From: Siderastrea siderea
Lineage: Eukaryota; Cnidaria; Anthozoa; Scleractinia; Rhizangiidae
DNA length: 64,000 nucleotides
Assembly (NCBI GenBank): GCA_964030785.1
Contig: OZ034967.1
Location: 44,948,033 to 45,012,032 of the forward strand
Direction: 5' to 3'
Shown: one piece after another, positions 56,273-64,000 of the stretch
Position numbering within the stretch: the first letter of the stretch is position 1
Layout of the letters: each line of letters opens with the position of its first letter
Position numbers and translations under genes: made by a program
Notes under the pieces: model-generated
What the model saw: the letters and a program-made list of their open reading frames with translations, nothing else
The model's database searches: none
Told to the model about the DNA's origin: nothing

Positions 56273-57549
56273 GCAAAACAGTAATCTCGTGAAAACCCAG
56301 TCACGCTTCGTAGATTTCTAAGTTCAGTGATTCATTGCCATACAATTTAATAGGCTTTTTAAATCGGCACAGGGCTTATTGCACAGCCACATATAGCACA
56401 CGTTTGCTAGTGACTCTTCGTAGAGAATCCCCTTCCCCCCACCCCCAGTGAGAAAATCTGGCTACGCCCCTGGAAACTAGTAACCAAAAACATTGTAAAT
56501 AGAACACATCACGTTTTTGAAGTCGCTTAGTTATACATCTAAACGAGAGAAGATATTTTCTCTATTTCTTGAGGGTGAGAGGTTACAAAACAGCATTCGT
56601 TTAACACGTGCTCTTACATCTGAATAATTTTTCTTAGCGTTTTCCAGTGCCCCTTTTAACACATTGTAGCTTTTATCCCTGACCAATGAGAGCCCAGTTA
56701 CAGACGTCTCGCCAGGCTTCAAGGCGTTTTCTTCTTCCCAGCCACCACATGCATACTCGTAAAAATCAGTGCAAGGATCGGCGCTCTGGTTCAGTTGTTT
56801 TATGGCATCTAAAAAAGTAACATTTTTGATAAATACTTAATCCACCACTTCCCCATCAAGGGTCCTTACAGGGACAATTTATCTATATTAATGAACGTAA
56901 CAAAGCCCTGCATAAGACATTAATGAAACCAATAATCGATGATGATCAATAACAATCGATACATAGTAATTAATCGATTGATATCGGTAATCGATGAATA
57001 AGCGATGACGGACATTTGTGTGATTTTTCATCGATTAGCAATCGATAATCACAATCGGACTGACATCGATTGATATATGTGGAAGCCTTAAAAATCGTAA
57101 CCTTTCATTTCTGTCTAGCTTTTGAACGTGAAAACGCCACAGGGACATACCTGATAAATTTAAGAAATTTTTGATTGTCCATTAATTTCATGAAATCATT
57201 GCAAACGCAAGCCTTAATGATATATATACATGAAACATACACTTGAAATATTGATTCCCGATAGAAAGTCAAACACATATTAACTTCTAACCTACAATTA
57301 AATACTTGAAAATATCTTACCTAGTGAAGTGAACAGACATTCCTTCGTGCCACAGTACGTTTGAACTTTTGGTTTTCCAGGCGTAGAAAGTTTGTGGACT
57401 TTAGCTTTTTCCACGGCAAACAATATTATGAATACAATCGACAACACGACAAACAACGCAGTAACAATTACTAAAACTCTAAACTTATTAAAATGCCGTA
57501 ATTTGAACTTCACACTGCCTTGAGTGCCTTCTTCTTCCAATCTTTCCAT
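30571..57549 (-). CDS. Neprilysin-like M13 zinc metallopeptidase, complete 19-exon gene
   Basis: Exons (minus): 57549-57321, 56808-56618, 54878-54621, 53569-53504, 52592-52479, 51704-51582, 50024-49888, 49352-49121, 48238-48140, 47426-47349, 45718-45618, 44689-44631, 43756-43705, 42706-42639, 41037-40913, 39856-39791, 39690-39595, 31553-31477, 30670-30571. All introns are GT-AG, phases agree, and the 2271 coding bases give 756 aa, the usual M13 length. Residues 25-46 form one membrane span after a short charged tail (type II, catalytic domain outside). [14 protein letters not shown] (87-100) opens the peptidase domain; VNAYY (551-555) is the substrate-binding motif; HEITH (593-597) and ENIAD (653-657) supply His593, His597, Glu594 and Glu653; H718 and R724 match neprilysin His711 and Arg717; the protein ends CSLW. 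Such enzymes cleave small peptides. VNAYYSS and NPEKKC endings look more neprilysin- than ECE-like. Odd: FLAAILQ where families have FPA(G/A)ILQ. Confidence 0.92.
31665..31797. mobile_element. 133-bp MITE with long TIRs
   Basis: Left end CCTTATTCGGTGTTTGGTAG and right end inverted ACCAAAACACCGAATAAGAGG pair over about 40 bp with few mismatches. It lies in intron 17 of the M13 gene, close to exon 18. Confidence 0.7.
32006..32186. repeat. 181-bp near-perfect palindrome
   Basis: ACAAAATTTTGGATTTATCA on the left is mirrored by its complement ending at 32186. The centre reads AGCGTTAGCCCTTCGTCTGACGAAGGGCTAACGCT, itself a hairpin (positions about 32080-32113). The right half carries CGAAACGTCAGC, a word common next to retroelement-derived repeats. 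Located in intron 17. Confidence 0.75.
32434..33026. mobile_element. piggyBac-like MITE with TTAA target and 16-bp perfect TIRs
   Basis: TTAA-CCCTATTCTGCCTGGG at the left (TTAA 32434-32437) and its exact inverse ending TTAA (33023-33026) at the right; total 593 bp. TTAA duplication and CCC-starting TIRs are the signature of piggyBac elements. The inside has several TGACGTCA-like words and no transposase frame. It lies in intron 17. Confidence 0.8.
33034..33124. repeat. 91-bp hairpin with ~40-bp stem
   Basis: TCTACTCGGGCTTGCTGGAT... at the left is mirrored to base 33124, with an inner GGATAACCAAC / GTTGGTTAT pair and a 10-base loop. It starts 8 bases after the right TTAA of the piggyBac-like MITE. 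Confidence 0.75.
34279..34341. repeat. 63-bp hairpin inside the tRNA cassette
   Basis: GTGAGTTCGTATTTATCCCG and the mirrored CGGGATAAATACAAACTCAC form a stem of about 30 bp around a tiny loop (AGATGGAGAAATTCTCCATCT centre). Other cassettes in this window lack it. Confidence 0.75.
34361..34433 (+). tRNA. tRNA-like sequence, cloverleaf foldable (Thr-GGT-like anticodon)
   Basis: 73 bases: 7-bp perfect acceptor stem (GGCTTGA / TCAAGCC), D arm GCTC-AGTTGGTTA-GAGC, anticodon arm CTGCA-CCGGTAT-CGCAG, T arm ATGGG-TTCGATT-CCCGT. Reading position 34-36 gives GGT, but base 33 is C instead of the invariant T and the last anticodon-stem pair is mismatched. Being embedded in a repeat family with decayed relatives at 38.5, 38.8 and 48.9 kb, it is more likely a tRNA-derived mobile sequence than a working tRNA. 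Confidence 0.5.
35547..37461. mobile_element. 1.9-kb foldback element (arms ~850 bp)
   Basis: Left arm 35547-36403 and right arm 36618-37461 are reverse complements along their whole length with scattered differences; the loop is about 214 bp. Matching landmarks include GACGATACCTCTCAACTTT / AAAGTTGAGAGGTATCGTC at the outer ends and GCTTTCCGAAGATGTTCCG / CGGAACATCTTCGGAAAGC at the inner ends. No transposase is recognised. The loop repeats GGTTAGCA and GAG(C)GCAAAC words. It lies in intron 17. Confidence 0.8.
37530..38345 (+). mobile_element. 5'-truncated non-LTR retrotransposon (LINE) 3' end with (TATTG)n tail
   Basis: Plus-strand fragments in shifting frames match the C-terminal end of a CR1/Jockey-like reverse transcriptase: [35 protein letters not shown], then [31 protein letters not shown] and a final basic segment with stop at 38162-38164. 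A short AT-rich 3' UTR and (TATTG)n follow (38316-38344). The element is antisense to the host M13 gene and dead by frameshift. Confidence 0.82.
38468..38540 (-). tRNA. tRNA-like pseudogene (left of foldback)
   Basis: The minus strand gives D arm GCTC-AATTGGTTA-GAGC, anticodon arm CTGCA-CCAGTAT-CGCAG and T arm with GGTTCGAATCC; the acceptor ends have a mismatch. Anticodon position reads AGT. Same family as 34361-34433; called a pseudogene. Confidence 0.4.
38788..38859 (+). tRNA. tRNA-like pseudogene (right of foldback)
   Basis: The D arm (GCTC...GAGC) and T arm (GGGTTCGAGTCCC) are kept, but the anticodon stem is broken (GGTCA against CGCAG) and the acceptor stem pairs poorly. Confidence 0.35.
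39791..39856 (-). CDS. M13 gene exon 16: ENIAD third zinc ligand
   Basis: 66 bases (22 codons) encode [20 protein letters not shown] and end at GTAAGT. The glutamate of ENIAD is the third zinc ligand and the aspartate its partner. Confidence 0.92.
40455..40800. repeat. Degenerate (GTCA)n microsatellite block
   Basis: Long runs of GTCAGTCA with interspersed GTTAGTCA and GGTCGGTC variants, ending near 40800. Located in intron 15 of the M13 gene. Apparent Ser-Gln-Val repeat proteins in several frames are translations of the repeat. Confidence 0.85.
41341..41476. repeat. (CAGT)n microsatellite block
   Basis: Two almost pure CAGT arrays (about 41356-41402 and 41420-41470) separated by CAGCCAGTCAGTCCGTCAAT. 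Located in intron 14, on the other side of exon 15 from the block at 40455, in the same orientation. Confidence 0.88.
41571..42112. mobile_element. MITE-like element with repeated TTTTTGCGGGAA words
   Basis: Left end ATACCTAACACTAAATTTTT and right end AAAGATTTAGTGCCTCACGGT are imperfect inverted repeats. TTTTTGCG(G/A) words recur near both ends in both orientations. Located in intron 14; no coding potential. Confidence 0.5.
42639..42706 (-). CDS. M13 gene exon 14: HEITH zinc-binding motif
   Basis: 68 bases between a TTATACAG acceptor and a GTAAGG donor encode [20 protein letters not shown]. The two histidines bind zinc and the glutamate is the general base in M13 peptidases. Exon 15 continues with [15 protein letters not shown]. 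Confidence 0.93.
44631..44689 (-). CDS. M13 gene exon 12: micro-exon with the VNAYY substrate-binding motif
   Basis: Only 59 bases, and easily missed by frame-based searches. After a TTTTGATAG acceptor it encodes [19 protein letters not shown] and stops at a GTGAGT donor. Its length is exactly what is needed to join exon 11 (ending with two codon bases) to exon 13 (needing one), which confirms it. Confidence 0.88.
44765..45425. repeat. Dispersed repeat copy B (uninterrupted)
   Basis: Counterpart of 33715-34737 without the tRNA cassette; in intron 11, starting about 75 bp from exon 12. Reading GTGATTTTTCTCGTCCATTT at about 45250 supplies the pre-insertion site for the cassette in copy A. Confidence 0.65.
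46060..46510. repeat. Degenerate minisatellite (ATGGATGAGTTNATGGG-like)
   Basis: Over about 450 bases nearly all sequence consists of GAATGG, GGTGAGT and ATGGATGAGTT words in irregular order. Located in intron 10 of the M13 gene. No unit length is fixed. Confidence 0.6.
48852..48926 (-). tRNA. tRNA-like pseudogene in intron 8
   Basis: The minus strand has GGCTTGA / TTAAGCC ends, D arm GCTC-AATTGGGTA-GAAC and a T arm with GGTTCGAATCC, but the anticodon arm is irregular and slightly long. The left flank has CAGTTGAAAA and AACCTAAAAAAATTCAGG words of the cassette family. Probably a solo, decayed cassette. Confidence 0.4.
50300..51385. mobile_element. Element related to the 20645-22605 insertion, opposite orientation
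   Basis: The left end (TTAGCGGAGCCCGCGCGCTAGC) and following GGTTGTGACGTC...GGCGGGAAATCGCGCGG blocks are the reverse complement of sequence at 22370-22600. The right end (TTTCAGGCTTGGCTAAACCT) is the reverse complement of the start of that insertion. The centres differ. Located in intron 6. Confidence 0.55.
50789..51150. repeat. 195-bp tandem duplication, two copies
   Basis: Copy 1 starts CTTGAGTTCGCAG at about 50789 and copy 2 CTTGAATTCGCAG at about 50984; GCAGAGCT.GTGCCTTCTGGT and AAGAAAAACACCCGTGTTT recur in each. The period, 195, is a multiple of three, and the unit lacks stops in two plus and two minus frames, giving overlapping open frames of 172 codons (+) and 140 codons (-). No family resemblance; the frames are probably fortuitous. 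Confidence 0.7.
52771..52840. repeat. (AG)35 microsatellite
   Basis: A pure 70-base AG run followed by GGAGGGAGGG, in intron 4 of the M13 gene (CT-rich on the transcript strand). Confidence 0.95.
56016..56472. mobile_element. hAT-like MITE (CAGGGGCGTA ends) containing (AAT)n arrays
   Basis: CAGGGGCGTA at 56016 is inverted as TACGCCCCTG ending at 56472; such ends are typical of animal hAT-type MITEs. Inside are two AAT/TAA arrays (about 56069-56107 and 56197-56271). The flanking 8 bases (GACGAAAC and GAAACTAG) do not match fully, so the target duplication is not confirmed. In intron 2. Confidence 0.55.
57321..57549 (-). CDS. M13 gene exon 1: cytoplasmic tail and membrane anchor
   Basis: ATG at 57549 sits in a strong context (A at -3, G at +4). 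The exon encodes a 24-residue charged tail, one hydrophobic segment ([17 protein letters not shown] core) and the stalk with the first cysteine pair (YCGTKEC). The donor GTAAGA follows CACTAG. With no cleavable signal the span acts as a signal-anchor. Confidence 0.88.
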
Positions 57550-60029
57550 TTTGTTGATTCTAGGAGCACAAGCCGAAGAAATGAAAGTGTTAACTCAATG
57601 GATCTTTCAAACTAAGACGTAAACGAAGGTCAGACAGCGCGCCAACGAGAGAAGTGAATATGCCTGAATAGGAGGTAAAAGGAACTCGAGCGTTTAGTTT
57701 TGTGAATTAATCACAACGGTGTCGCTTAGCCTTTTTACTTCGCCCGAGAGAATCCGAGAGACAAAGAAGTCACAATGTATAATTAGACAGGAGGCGGTGA
57801 GTTTGAGGAGGGGTGTCAATCTTAACACGTGCTCTTTTAATATTACTAAGCAGGAAATGAGGGTTGTCCCGAAAGTCTGGAACCCTCCCGATTTCAAGCT
57901 CCCCCAAAATGTACACTATATCAAAATTATATAGGTGGAAAAGGGACGGAAACTAGAAGTGTGGTCCGTCTCTCCTCAATCTCAACCTGTTTTATTCTCG
58001 CATCTCAGGAGCCCGGCTCCTGGCATCTGCGTCCCACATTTCGTTGATATTACATAGCTTTGATGTTGTCTTTCTCGCCTGGTCGCTTACTCTCAAATTT
58101 AAACAGAGGAGAGGGCAGATATTTAGCTTAGGTTCCAACTAAAATAGACAATGGAAAGCTGAAAGAGGAGAGCGAATTCCATTGGGTTCAATGGTAGTCG
58201 AGCTGACTGCACTGGCAACAGCCATCAGGGTTAGTCCCATAGCCGGATATTAGTTAAAGTGTCTGGGATTAGCTCCTAAAGAAGTTGTAGTCGCTGCTTC
58301 TTTGCGGGAAGTGAAACATTTCAATAGTGATAACAACGTGAGTTGAGATCTTTGATTGATGTAAATGTGTAGCACACTCTACAGGGCACCAGACGGGAGA
58401 ATGTAAGCAAATGTCATTTTCTGCTTTGTCAAATTGTTTCGGGGCCTTAGGGATATTTATGTAAGATACCACAAGTTGATTTGTGGGATTCTGTAGCAGA
58501 AACTTATCACTTCTCAGCAAGTGTTTAGAAACGAAATTTAACGGGACCTGGTTGCGCTTTAAAAATGATAATTAAGTGGCGTTTTTGTATGATAAACGGC
58601 ACATTTGTCTCTTCGAAAACAACAAAAGTAATAAATTTTCCCATATGATAACGGTTTGAGGGGACTTTTGACTGAAGTAAACATATATAAGTCTTAACCA
58701 CGATTAAACGCGAATTTCTGAGCGGGTTATAGTGCCTTCCGTCCTGGTACCCTATGGAAATAATTCGTTGGATGCCCCTGATTCAAGGTGCAGTTGTGTT
58801 TTGTGAACATAAATTGCGAAGTAAAGGCTAAACACTGCCTAGATTTCTCCGTGACATTTCTTTCCTTTGATTGGGTCCAGGTGTAAACAAGTGTAGGTCG
58901 TGTAAACTTGAGGAAAGACTGGACTTATGCAACTGCTCAACCAAATGAACCGACCTTTTTTGCACGCGTTCCTTCTATTACACAAAAGATTTGCATATTA
59001 AAATCAATAAAAACGCTCTCTGGCTAGAAATATATATAATTAAATTAGAGCTTTCGGCTGCCGGGCTACAGCCTTCGATGGATCCTTGTTGAGCTGTAGC
59101 CCGACAGCCAAAAGCTCTGATTTTATTTTTATATATTTCTAGCGGAGGACGTTTTTATCCTGGCTGTGCTTCAATTATTAAAAGATTTGCATGCTTCTTT
59201 GATAATTAAAAACCTGAATCAAATTAGTATCACAGTTTGATAAACTGTCTATCGCTTAAAATTAATTCTTTATATAGCCTATTTACCTTTTTTAGTTAGC
59301 CTTGTCGAGACTTAAAAAGCCATCAATCTACTGTCATTTTGACGTGGGTGATAAATAGCATTTGATGTTCAGTGATTCGATTCAGCGACTTGCTTAATTA
59401 AAACATTATCATCAATTCTAGCATGTAGTTATGTCTCCAGTCGTAAACCAAAATGTTACTTCTTTAAAGATACGGCGAGTAACTTTTGAATGAGAGTTCG
59501 TCCCAGGCGCGTCGCTACACAGCAGATTTTATTCCGCTACCAAGCCCAGAACAGAAGAAAACAGATAATATCATCTCACGCTGAGAGCACCCTTAACAGT
59601 GTAAAAATAATCATTGTTGTCCTTCATTACAAAAGAGTACACAAAGGAAAGCCGACTTCTAGACTGGTATTTCTCTATTGTCTTTGGTAGACAGCTAAGC
59701 GGCAACATTTAATCATCCCTCTAGGGTATTTTTTACTGCACCGTTGATCAATAACAACGGGCTATATGTGCCGTTTATGTGTGCAGTTTAACCCATGGTA
59801 ACAAGTTTGACCGACTAAAATCGTAGTTTCTCAGTACTGAAAGGTACTTATATATGTTCCCAGGCTCTTGTCGGAAGTATGTTTTACCTGTTCAGTACGC
59901 AGGCCTAAACGGAGAAGCCCTGGGAACGAGGATAAACTTAGCATTCGCGCCATCTTTTGAAGCAAGAAAGGTTAAACAGCGCTGTATGCGTTTGTATGAC
60001 AATTCTCGGTCTCTTCGAAAATTATGTAT
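57550..60029. other. 5' flank of the M13 gene and intergenic DNA
   Basis: No exon or recognised gene. The stretch next to 57549 should hold the 5' UTR and promoter of the M13 gene; no TATA box was recognised there. A hairpin element lies at 59009-59156. The short frames (for example 57719-57934, 58269-58520, 59490-59690) show no family features. Confidence 0.45.
59009..59156. repeat. Hairpin repeat with GGCTGCCGGGCTACAG stem
   Basis: AAAACGCTCTC.GGCTAGAAATATA...GAGCTTTCGGCTGCCGGGCTACA is mirrored imperfectly (CAGCCGACAGCC-type right arm) around a loop of about 20 bases. It is similar in design to the foldback at 2629. Confidence 0.65.
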
Positions 60030-60044
60030 CCCAAATTTTGTTTA

Positions 60045-60079
60045 TGACGTCAGCGTTTTTCCGTTCCGCACTATAAATA
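60045..60079 (+). promoter_or_regulatory. Promoter-like module, third copy (TGACGTCA plus TATAAATA)
   Basis: A perfect TGACGTCA (60045-60052) and TATAAATA (60072-60079), matching the module at 14244-14292 in otherwise diverged DNA. The CRE consensus is complete only in this copy. Confidence 0.38.
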
Positions 60080-60262
60080 CGACGGACCTGTCTGCACTTT
60101 GGAGGGAATTTTTGAAAGCCTCTGCTTTTTGAGCCGAAATACTCCGTTGCTGCACGATCAGCGAATCCTTCAGCAACCACCAGCAATTTGCTTTATTCTC
60201 ACAAGCTAGGACGATCACACAATCAATACCAAGGGATAGACACTGTTTATCTCTCCTTCTAG

Positions 60263-60832
60263 GTTTCCCCTTGGTACTATTGGTCATTTACTACTTGCAA
60301 ACAGGTTGCCACCTGTTCTTCCATCTTTACAAACCACCAGTCCAGTCCACTTCAGCACATCGACAAGCGCCCGCGTTATAGCTGATAAGATGACCAGCGC
60401 CTCCCTTCCGTCAATTGTCGCTTCATATAAATCTTCAAACATGCACCCGAAACTCTGGGACGTCTCCTGGTTTGGTTTTCATTTTTACTGCGACTTTGAC
60501 TGGCACAAAATATTGAAAGTGCGTTTGGCCTCCACCAAAAGTGTCCCTTATGGCAAAAAGTGGACCAGGACGTACGTTCACATCGAAGATCCGTGCGTCA
60601 GGAAAACGTGATTCGCGCGGTGTACAGGTTTAATGAATTCAGCGGTATAAAACAGGCGTTCAACAGAAATAAGGAAAAGCTACCGAATGAACAAAGTCGT
60701 TTGGACGAGATTATTCAATTCATCCACTTTCTAAACAATGCTAAGGTACACGGACATTTTGCTAAAAATACAAAAAACAACCCAGACATCAAACAATGGA
60801 GCAAACTGCTTTGTAGAAACGGTTTCGGTTAA
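60263..60832 (+). pseudogene. Nucleotidyltransferase last-exon copy, third unit (two frameshifts)
   Basis: After a CTTCTAG acceptor it reads PLVLLVIYYLQTGC; a 4-base deletion then shifts the frame, which continues PPVLPSLQTTSPVHFSTST to FHFYCDFDWHKILKVRLAST and IEDPC. A one-base deletion follows, and the third stretch reads VIRAVYRFNEFSGIKQAFNR with an extended C-terminus to TAA at 60830. Apart from the two indels it keeps nearly the full exon, including the usual PAP-associated landmarks. Confidence 0.8.
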
Positions 60833-61415
60833 GATAATGCCTATTGCATGTTTGTTTAAAAGAATGTGAAGATGTTACACATATACAGTCTGCAGAAATA
60901 AGAAAACTGACTGTCTTAATAGTCATGTTCAATTTTATTTTTTATTCCAGTTCTCTGTTTGTAATCAGTTTTACTTGCGAAGCGGCACCCCTAAAATGGA
61001 GATGAATAGCGGGAGATATTTACGTTCGACAAACTTATATACGGTAAATTTTAGAGGCGCACCGTAAATACTAAACTCTGTTCTCAATATGTGGTAGTAG
61101 TCAAAGCAATTTATACTTTTACTTTCTCTAATCAGCTGATTGCCGCTTGAGATAACATGCACTGCAAGATGTTTATTCAAATACGTATGTAAAGACGATA
61201 AACAAATAAGAAAACTGATTGTCATGGTAACAAAATATTCAGTTACGTTTGCCTCATTTAACCCAAAAATTGATGAAAGTGAGAAACAAAGTGCAATTTG
61301 CCATAGTCAAAGAATATTTTTTGTCCTGGGACTTATGGCCACAAACTGATAGCAACAGCTGGTCAAAAACTTGTAAAATAGATTTTTTACTTACACGTAT
61401 GAGACTATTACAATG

Positions 61416-62705
61416 CTATGACTCAAACACTGTAAATAAAAATTCAGAGAATTGTCCCTTTTCAATTCCGGTCGACGAATTGTGGACATTTCTAAATAAA
61501 AATTTCACGGCAGAATGCTCTCTACGGGAAAGGCAGCCCTGTCCATACAAAGAAGGTAGACCGGTTATATTGGCAATCAAAAAGTACACAACATTTGCTT
61601 CTAAAACAATCGGAGGCTCCAAAACAACATCAAAACCTTGATAATCTCTAATCTCACTTTGCACGACCTCCGACATTAGAGCTTCTTTTTCCGTTAAGAA
61701 AAGAACATCACCGCCACTTTTTACCGTTAGGCTCACCGAATATTCATTGTTTTCGCTCCCAAAAAACGCACTGTATGCAGCTTTATATCTTTCTCACCAG
61801 TTAGACATAATGAATTACTACTGTCGGAGAAATAATCCCACCCGTTAGTTACTGACCTAAACCTGCAAAATATCTTAAGCTTCCCATCTCTTTTCGTTCG
61901 TGAAAATCCCACTGGAGTTTTCAGTATAGAATTGAAATACTTCATCAAGTCGTATGTCTCTCTCTGGTTAAGTATATTAGAATCGAGGACGACATGGGCG
62001 AAGTCCTTTTCTTCCATCAGAGGAAAACGAATTCCTTTCACGATCCGTTCTCCAAGGATCCTTCTTTTCACAGACCCTTCTGCTACAACGTCTTGCTTTT
62101 CACATTCCTTTCCAGCCCAAAAATCGACAGCTTTGAATAACCACTTCTTTGATATTCAACGAATCTTTCTCGACTAGTTCCCATAGCACTGACCTCTCGA
62201 CTGTCACGAAACCATCCGATTTCAAAGCTTCCCTCGTTTCCTTTTCGATGACCTTCCAGCAGTGATTTAGCAGATCTTTCTTGTCGTATCTCTGTGCGTC
62301 CGGCAAGACGTGAGATACGTTTGACGCGTCCAAGTTCTTCTAGAGGTATGCAGAGCATCTTCCAGCCAGAGAAGGCACCATGTATTTCTTCGCCAAGTAC
62401 ATCATGATCAACTGCATGCATCACATTATCGGGATTATCGGGATCCCATTATCGCCTCATCGGTGTATATGAAACGAAAAAACTCCAACAGACTCTCATA
62501 TTCGCAGTCAGGGATTTCGACAGAATCCTTAGTCTCCGCCAATTCACCGTAAAACGTGGCAAAAAACACCGGACTGCTGATCACCAACACGAACTTGTGA
62601 GCCGGAATCTTCTTCCTTTCAGTTCCCCCTTAGGAGTCTCGAGCGACGAATTTGACATCGCTTAAGAGTTCTTGGTTGAAAATGGATTTACATCTTTCAC
62701 TGATG
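61416..62705 (-). pseudogene. BTB-BACK-PHR gene copy 4, degraded
   Basis: Minus-strand homology runs from the ISERCKSIFNQE entry (about 62705) to the PHR end at 61416. It has no start codon region, a stop in the A-Y-L-E-K segment (TAG near 62339), a disrupted BTB segment near 62410-62450, a 2-base deletion near 62140 and a one-base loss in an A-run near 61762. The separate open pieces (61416-61736, 61733-62071 and 62100-62333) are parts of one former gene closest to copy 3. Confidence 0.82.
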
Positions 62706-63045
62706 ACAACTGTAAAATAGATGATAACACCCTAGAAAGAAATAGACGGAGAGAAATTGCAGTATGATATCCATCCCCTCACGCCTCAATCCCGAAAACG
62801 GTGGTTTGTATCATGGAGAGTATGAATGGTCGTTGAAGCGATTGTGAAGCAAACAGCCCAGACACTTCAGATTCTGGCTCTGAGGGTGGCATTGGAAGAC
62901 GAAAACGTTTTCGTAGAAGATAAAAACGAGACTCGGCGTGAAATGGTAAAAAAGAACGTCCACCTTCAACATAATTTGGCGGTAAAAGAAGGGGTTCTAC
63001 GACGTGAGAACATTCCATGGGAGAACATCAAAATGTTACATTCTT

Positions 63046-64000
63046 TAAAACCAATTAGATCGCAAGTTACTGTACCATAAGCCAAACTCTAATCGCTACG
63101 TTTGAACAAGATTTGGTCGTACAAAACCTGAGGTACATAATCATGATAGAGACTGTCTGACTGTGACAGTTAACAAATTGTGAGAAGTATGAAGAGAAGA
63201 AGAGAAGTGAGACGTAATTCTGTTTTGGTGGATTTATTTTCGGGAGGGCTTGTTTCCTGGGGAACTTATCATCGGAGGGAGTATTAGTTCTGTGCTTCAA
63301 TAATAGTTCGGCTTATATTAGGAACGGATTTTGCGTCTGAAAATACTGCGCCAGAAGAAATGTGGGTACAAAGTGGAGGAATTGGGCTTCATTGAAAATG
63401 CCACCTGTATGTTCACAAAAAAGTACAAGCACAGTAAAGGAATGTAATTTGACAACAACAAAAAAATGATCGTACGATTTAAATTGAAATGCATCTTGTT
63501 TCACGCATTATGGTAGGTTGTTAGGAGACTTGTAATCGGAGGATGTTATGCCGTAATTATTTTGGGATGTATCCTTAATATAAGGCAGTGGGCTAATATT
63601 CGGGTGGGTGGGGGGGGGTAATTATCGGAGGGCTTTTTGCGAATAAAATTTGGGGGGTTAAATTCGGGGGGGAGCATGTTACTTGTTATCGGAATTTTAT
63701 TTGCGATATTTTTATTTTATAGAATTTAGGGTACTCGCTTTGAAAAGCGTCAAATCTGCAATCAGCTACCCACGGGTATGCAAGTGGCCATACAAACAGG
63801 TAATTAGATTCTTTTAGTAACAAAGCGCCCCTGAACAAATGACATGACCAAAAGTTTCGTTTATTGTGCCGTAGTAGGCCGTTACATTTAATGAATAGAT
63901 GAGGTCAGCCAATCATCAGCTGCAGTTACAACGACTATGAATTTGAAAAGTAACATCGCATTTAATGCGAAAAAAACGAGGGAATTGTATGTGATACTAG
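63046..64000. other. Non-coding right end
   Basis: No gene recognised. A G-rich stretch with TTATCGGAGGG and TTCGGG(T/G)GGG words lies at about 63230-63680 and looks like a degenerate dispersed repeat. Confidence 0.4.

Larger units (their letters stand above)
60030..63045. repeat. Third, decayed copy of the duplicated unit
   Basis: Holds, in the same order and orientation as units 1 and 2: the TGACGTCA/TATAAATA module, a nucleotidyltransferase pseudo-exon, the shared spacer, a minus-strand BTB copy and the acidic mini-ORF segment (about 62830-63040). The long BTB 5' flank present in units 1 and 2 is missing. It lies beyond the M13 gene, about 32 kb from unit 2. Confidence 0.75.

Noticed and set aside
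1..64000. CRISPR arrays, phage or prokaryotic operons
   Set aside because: No direct-repeat/spacer arrays were seen. The genes are eukaryotic in structure (19 exons, GT-AG introns) and the periodic repeats are microsatellites or minisatellites.

Overview
The window looks like nuclear DNA of an anthozoan cnidarian, most likely a stony coral. This is inference from AT-rich, intron-rich DNA, the gene families present and several repeat types that I associate with coral genomes; no species is assigned. It holds one large, complete, 19-exon gene for a neprilysin-like M13 metallopeptidase (minus strand, 57549 to 30571), the 3' part of a Cid1/GLD2/TUT-type RNA nucleotidyltransferase gene (plus strand, 3233-5509), and a cluster of intronless BTB-BACK-PHR genes and pseudogenes. 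The rest is intron, intergenic DNA and an unusually dense set of inverted-repeat (foldback/MITE-like) elements.

Layout. 1-6.8 kb: end of the nucleotidyltransferase gene, with a foldback element in its intron. 6.8-8.5 kb: a well-preserved transposon with perfect terminal repeats and a 9-bp target duplication, carrying a zinc-binding N-terminal gene remnant and a RecQ-like helicase remnant. 9.0-9.9 kb: a 0.9-kb palindromic element. 11.0-12.4 kb: intact BTB gene 1 (+). 12.8-28.1 kb: two head-to-tail copies of a ~7.5-kb unit. Each copy carries the BTB1 3' flank, a copy or scar of the nucleotidyltransferase last exon preceded by a promoter-like module, a BTB gene on the minus strand (copy 2 broken, copy 3 intact), and a PHR-only BTB fragment. 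28.5-30.1 kb: three MITEs. 30.6-57.5 kb: the M13 gene, whose 8-kb intron 17 contains most of the palindromes, a truncated LINE and tRNA-like cassettes. 60.0-63.0 kb: a third, decayed copy of the BTB/nucleotidyltransferase unit in the same orientation.

How it fits together. The M13 gene should give a 756-aa type II membrane ectopeptidase with all zinc and catalytic residues present. The BTB-BACK-PHR proteins resemble BTBD3/BTBD6-type CUL3 adaptors. They have multiplied here by segmental duplication that also copied part of the neighbouring nucleotidyltransferase gene, so that gene's last exon exists as one functional copy, two pseudo-exons and one deletion scar. Comparing the paralogous units shows which mobile elements inserted after duplication. 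No rRNA gene, CRISPR or prokaryotic feature was seen.
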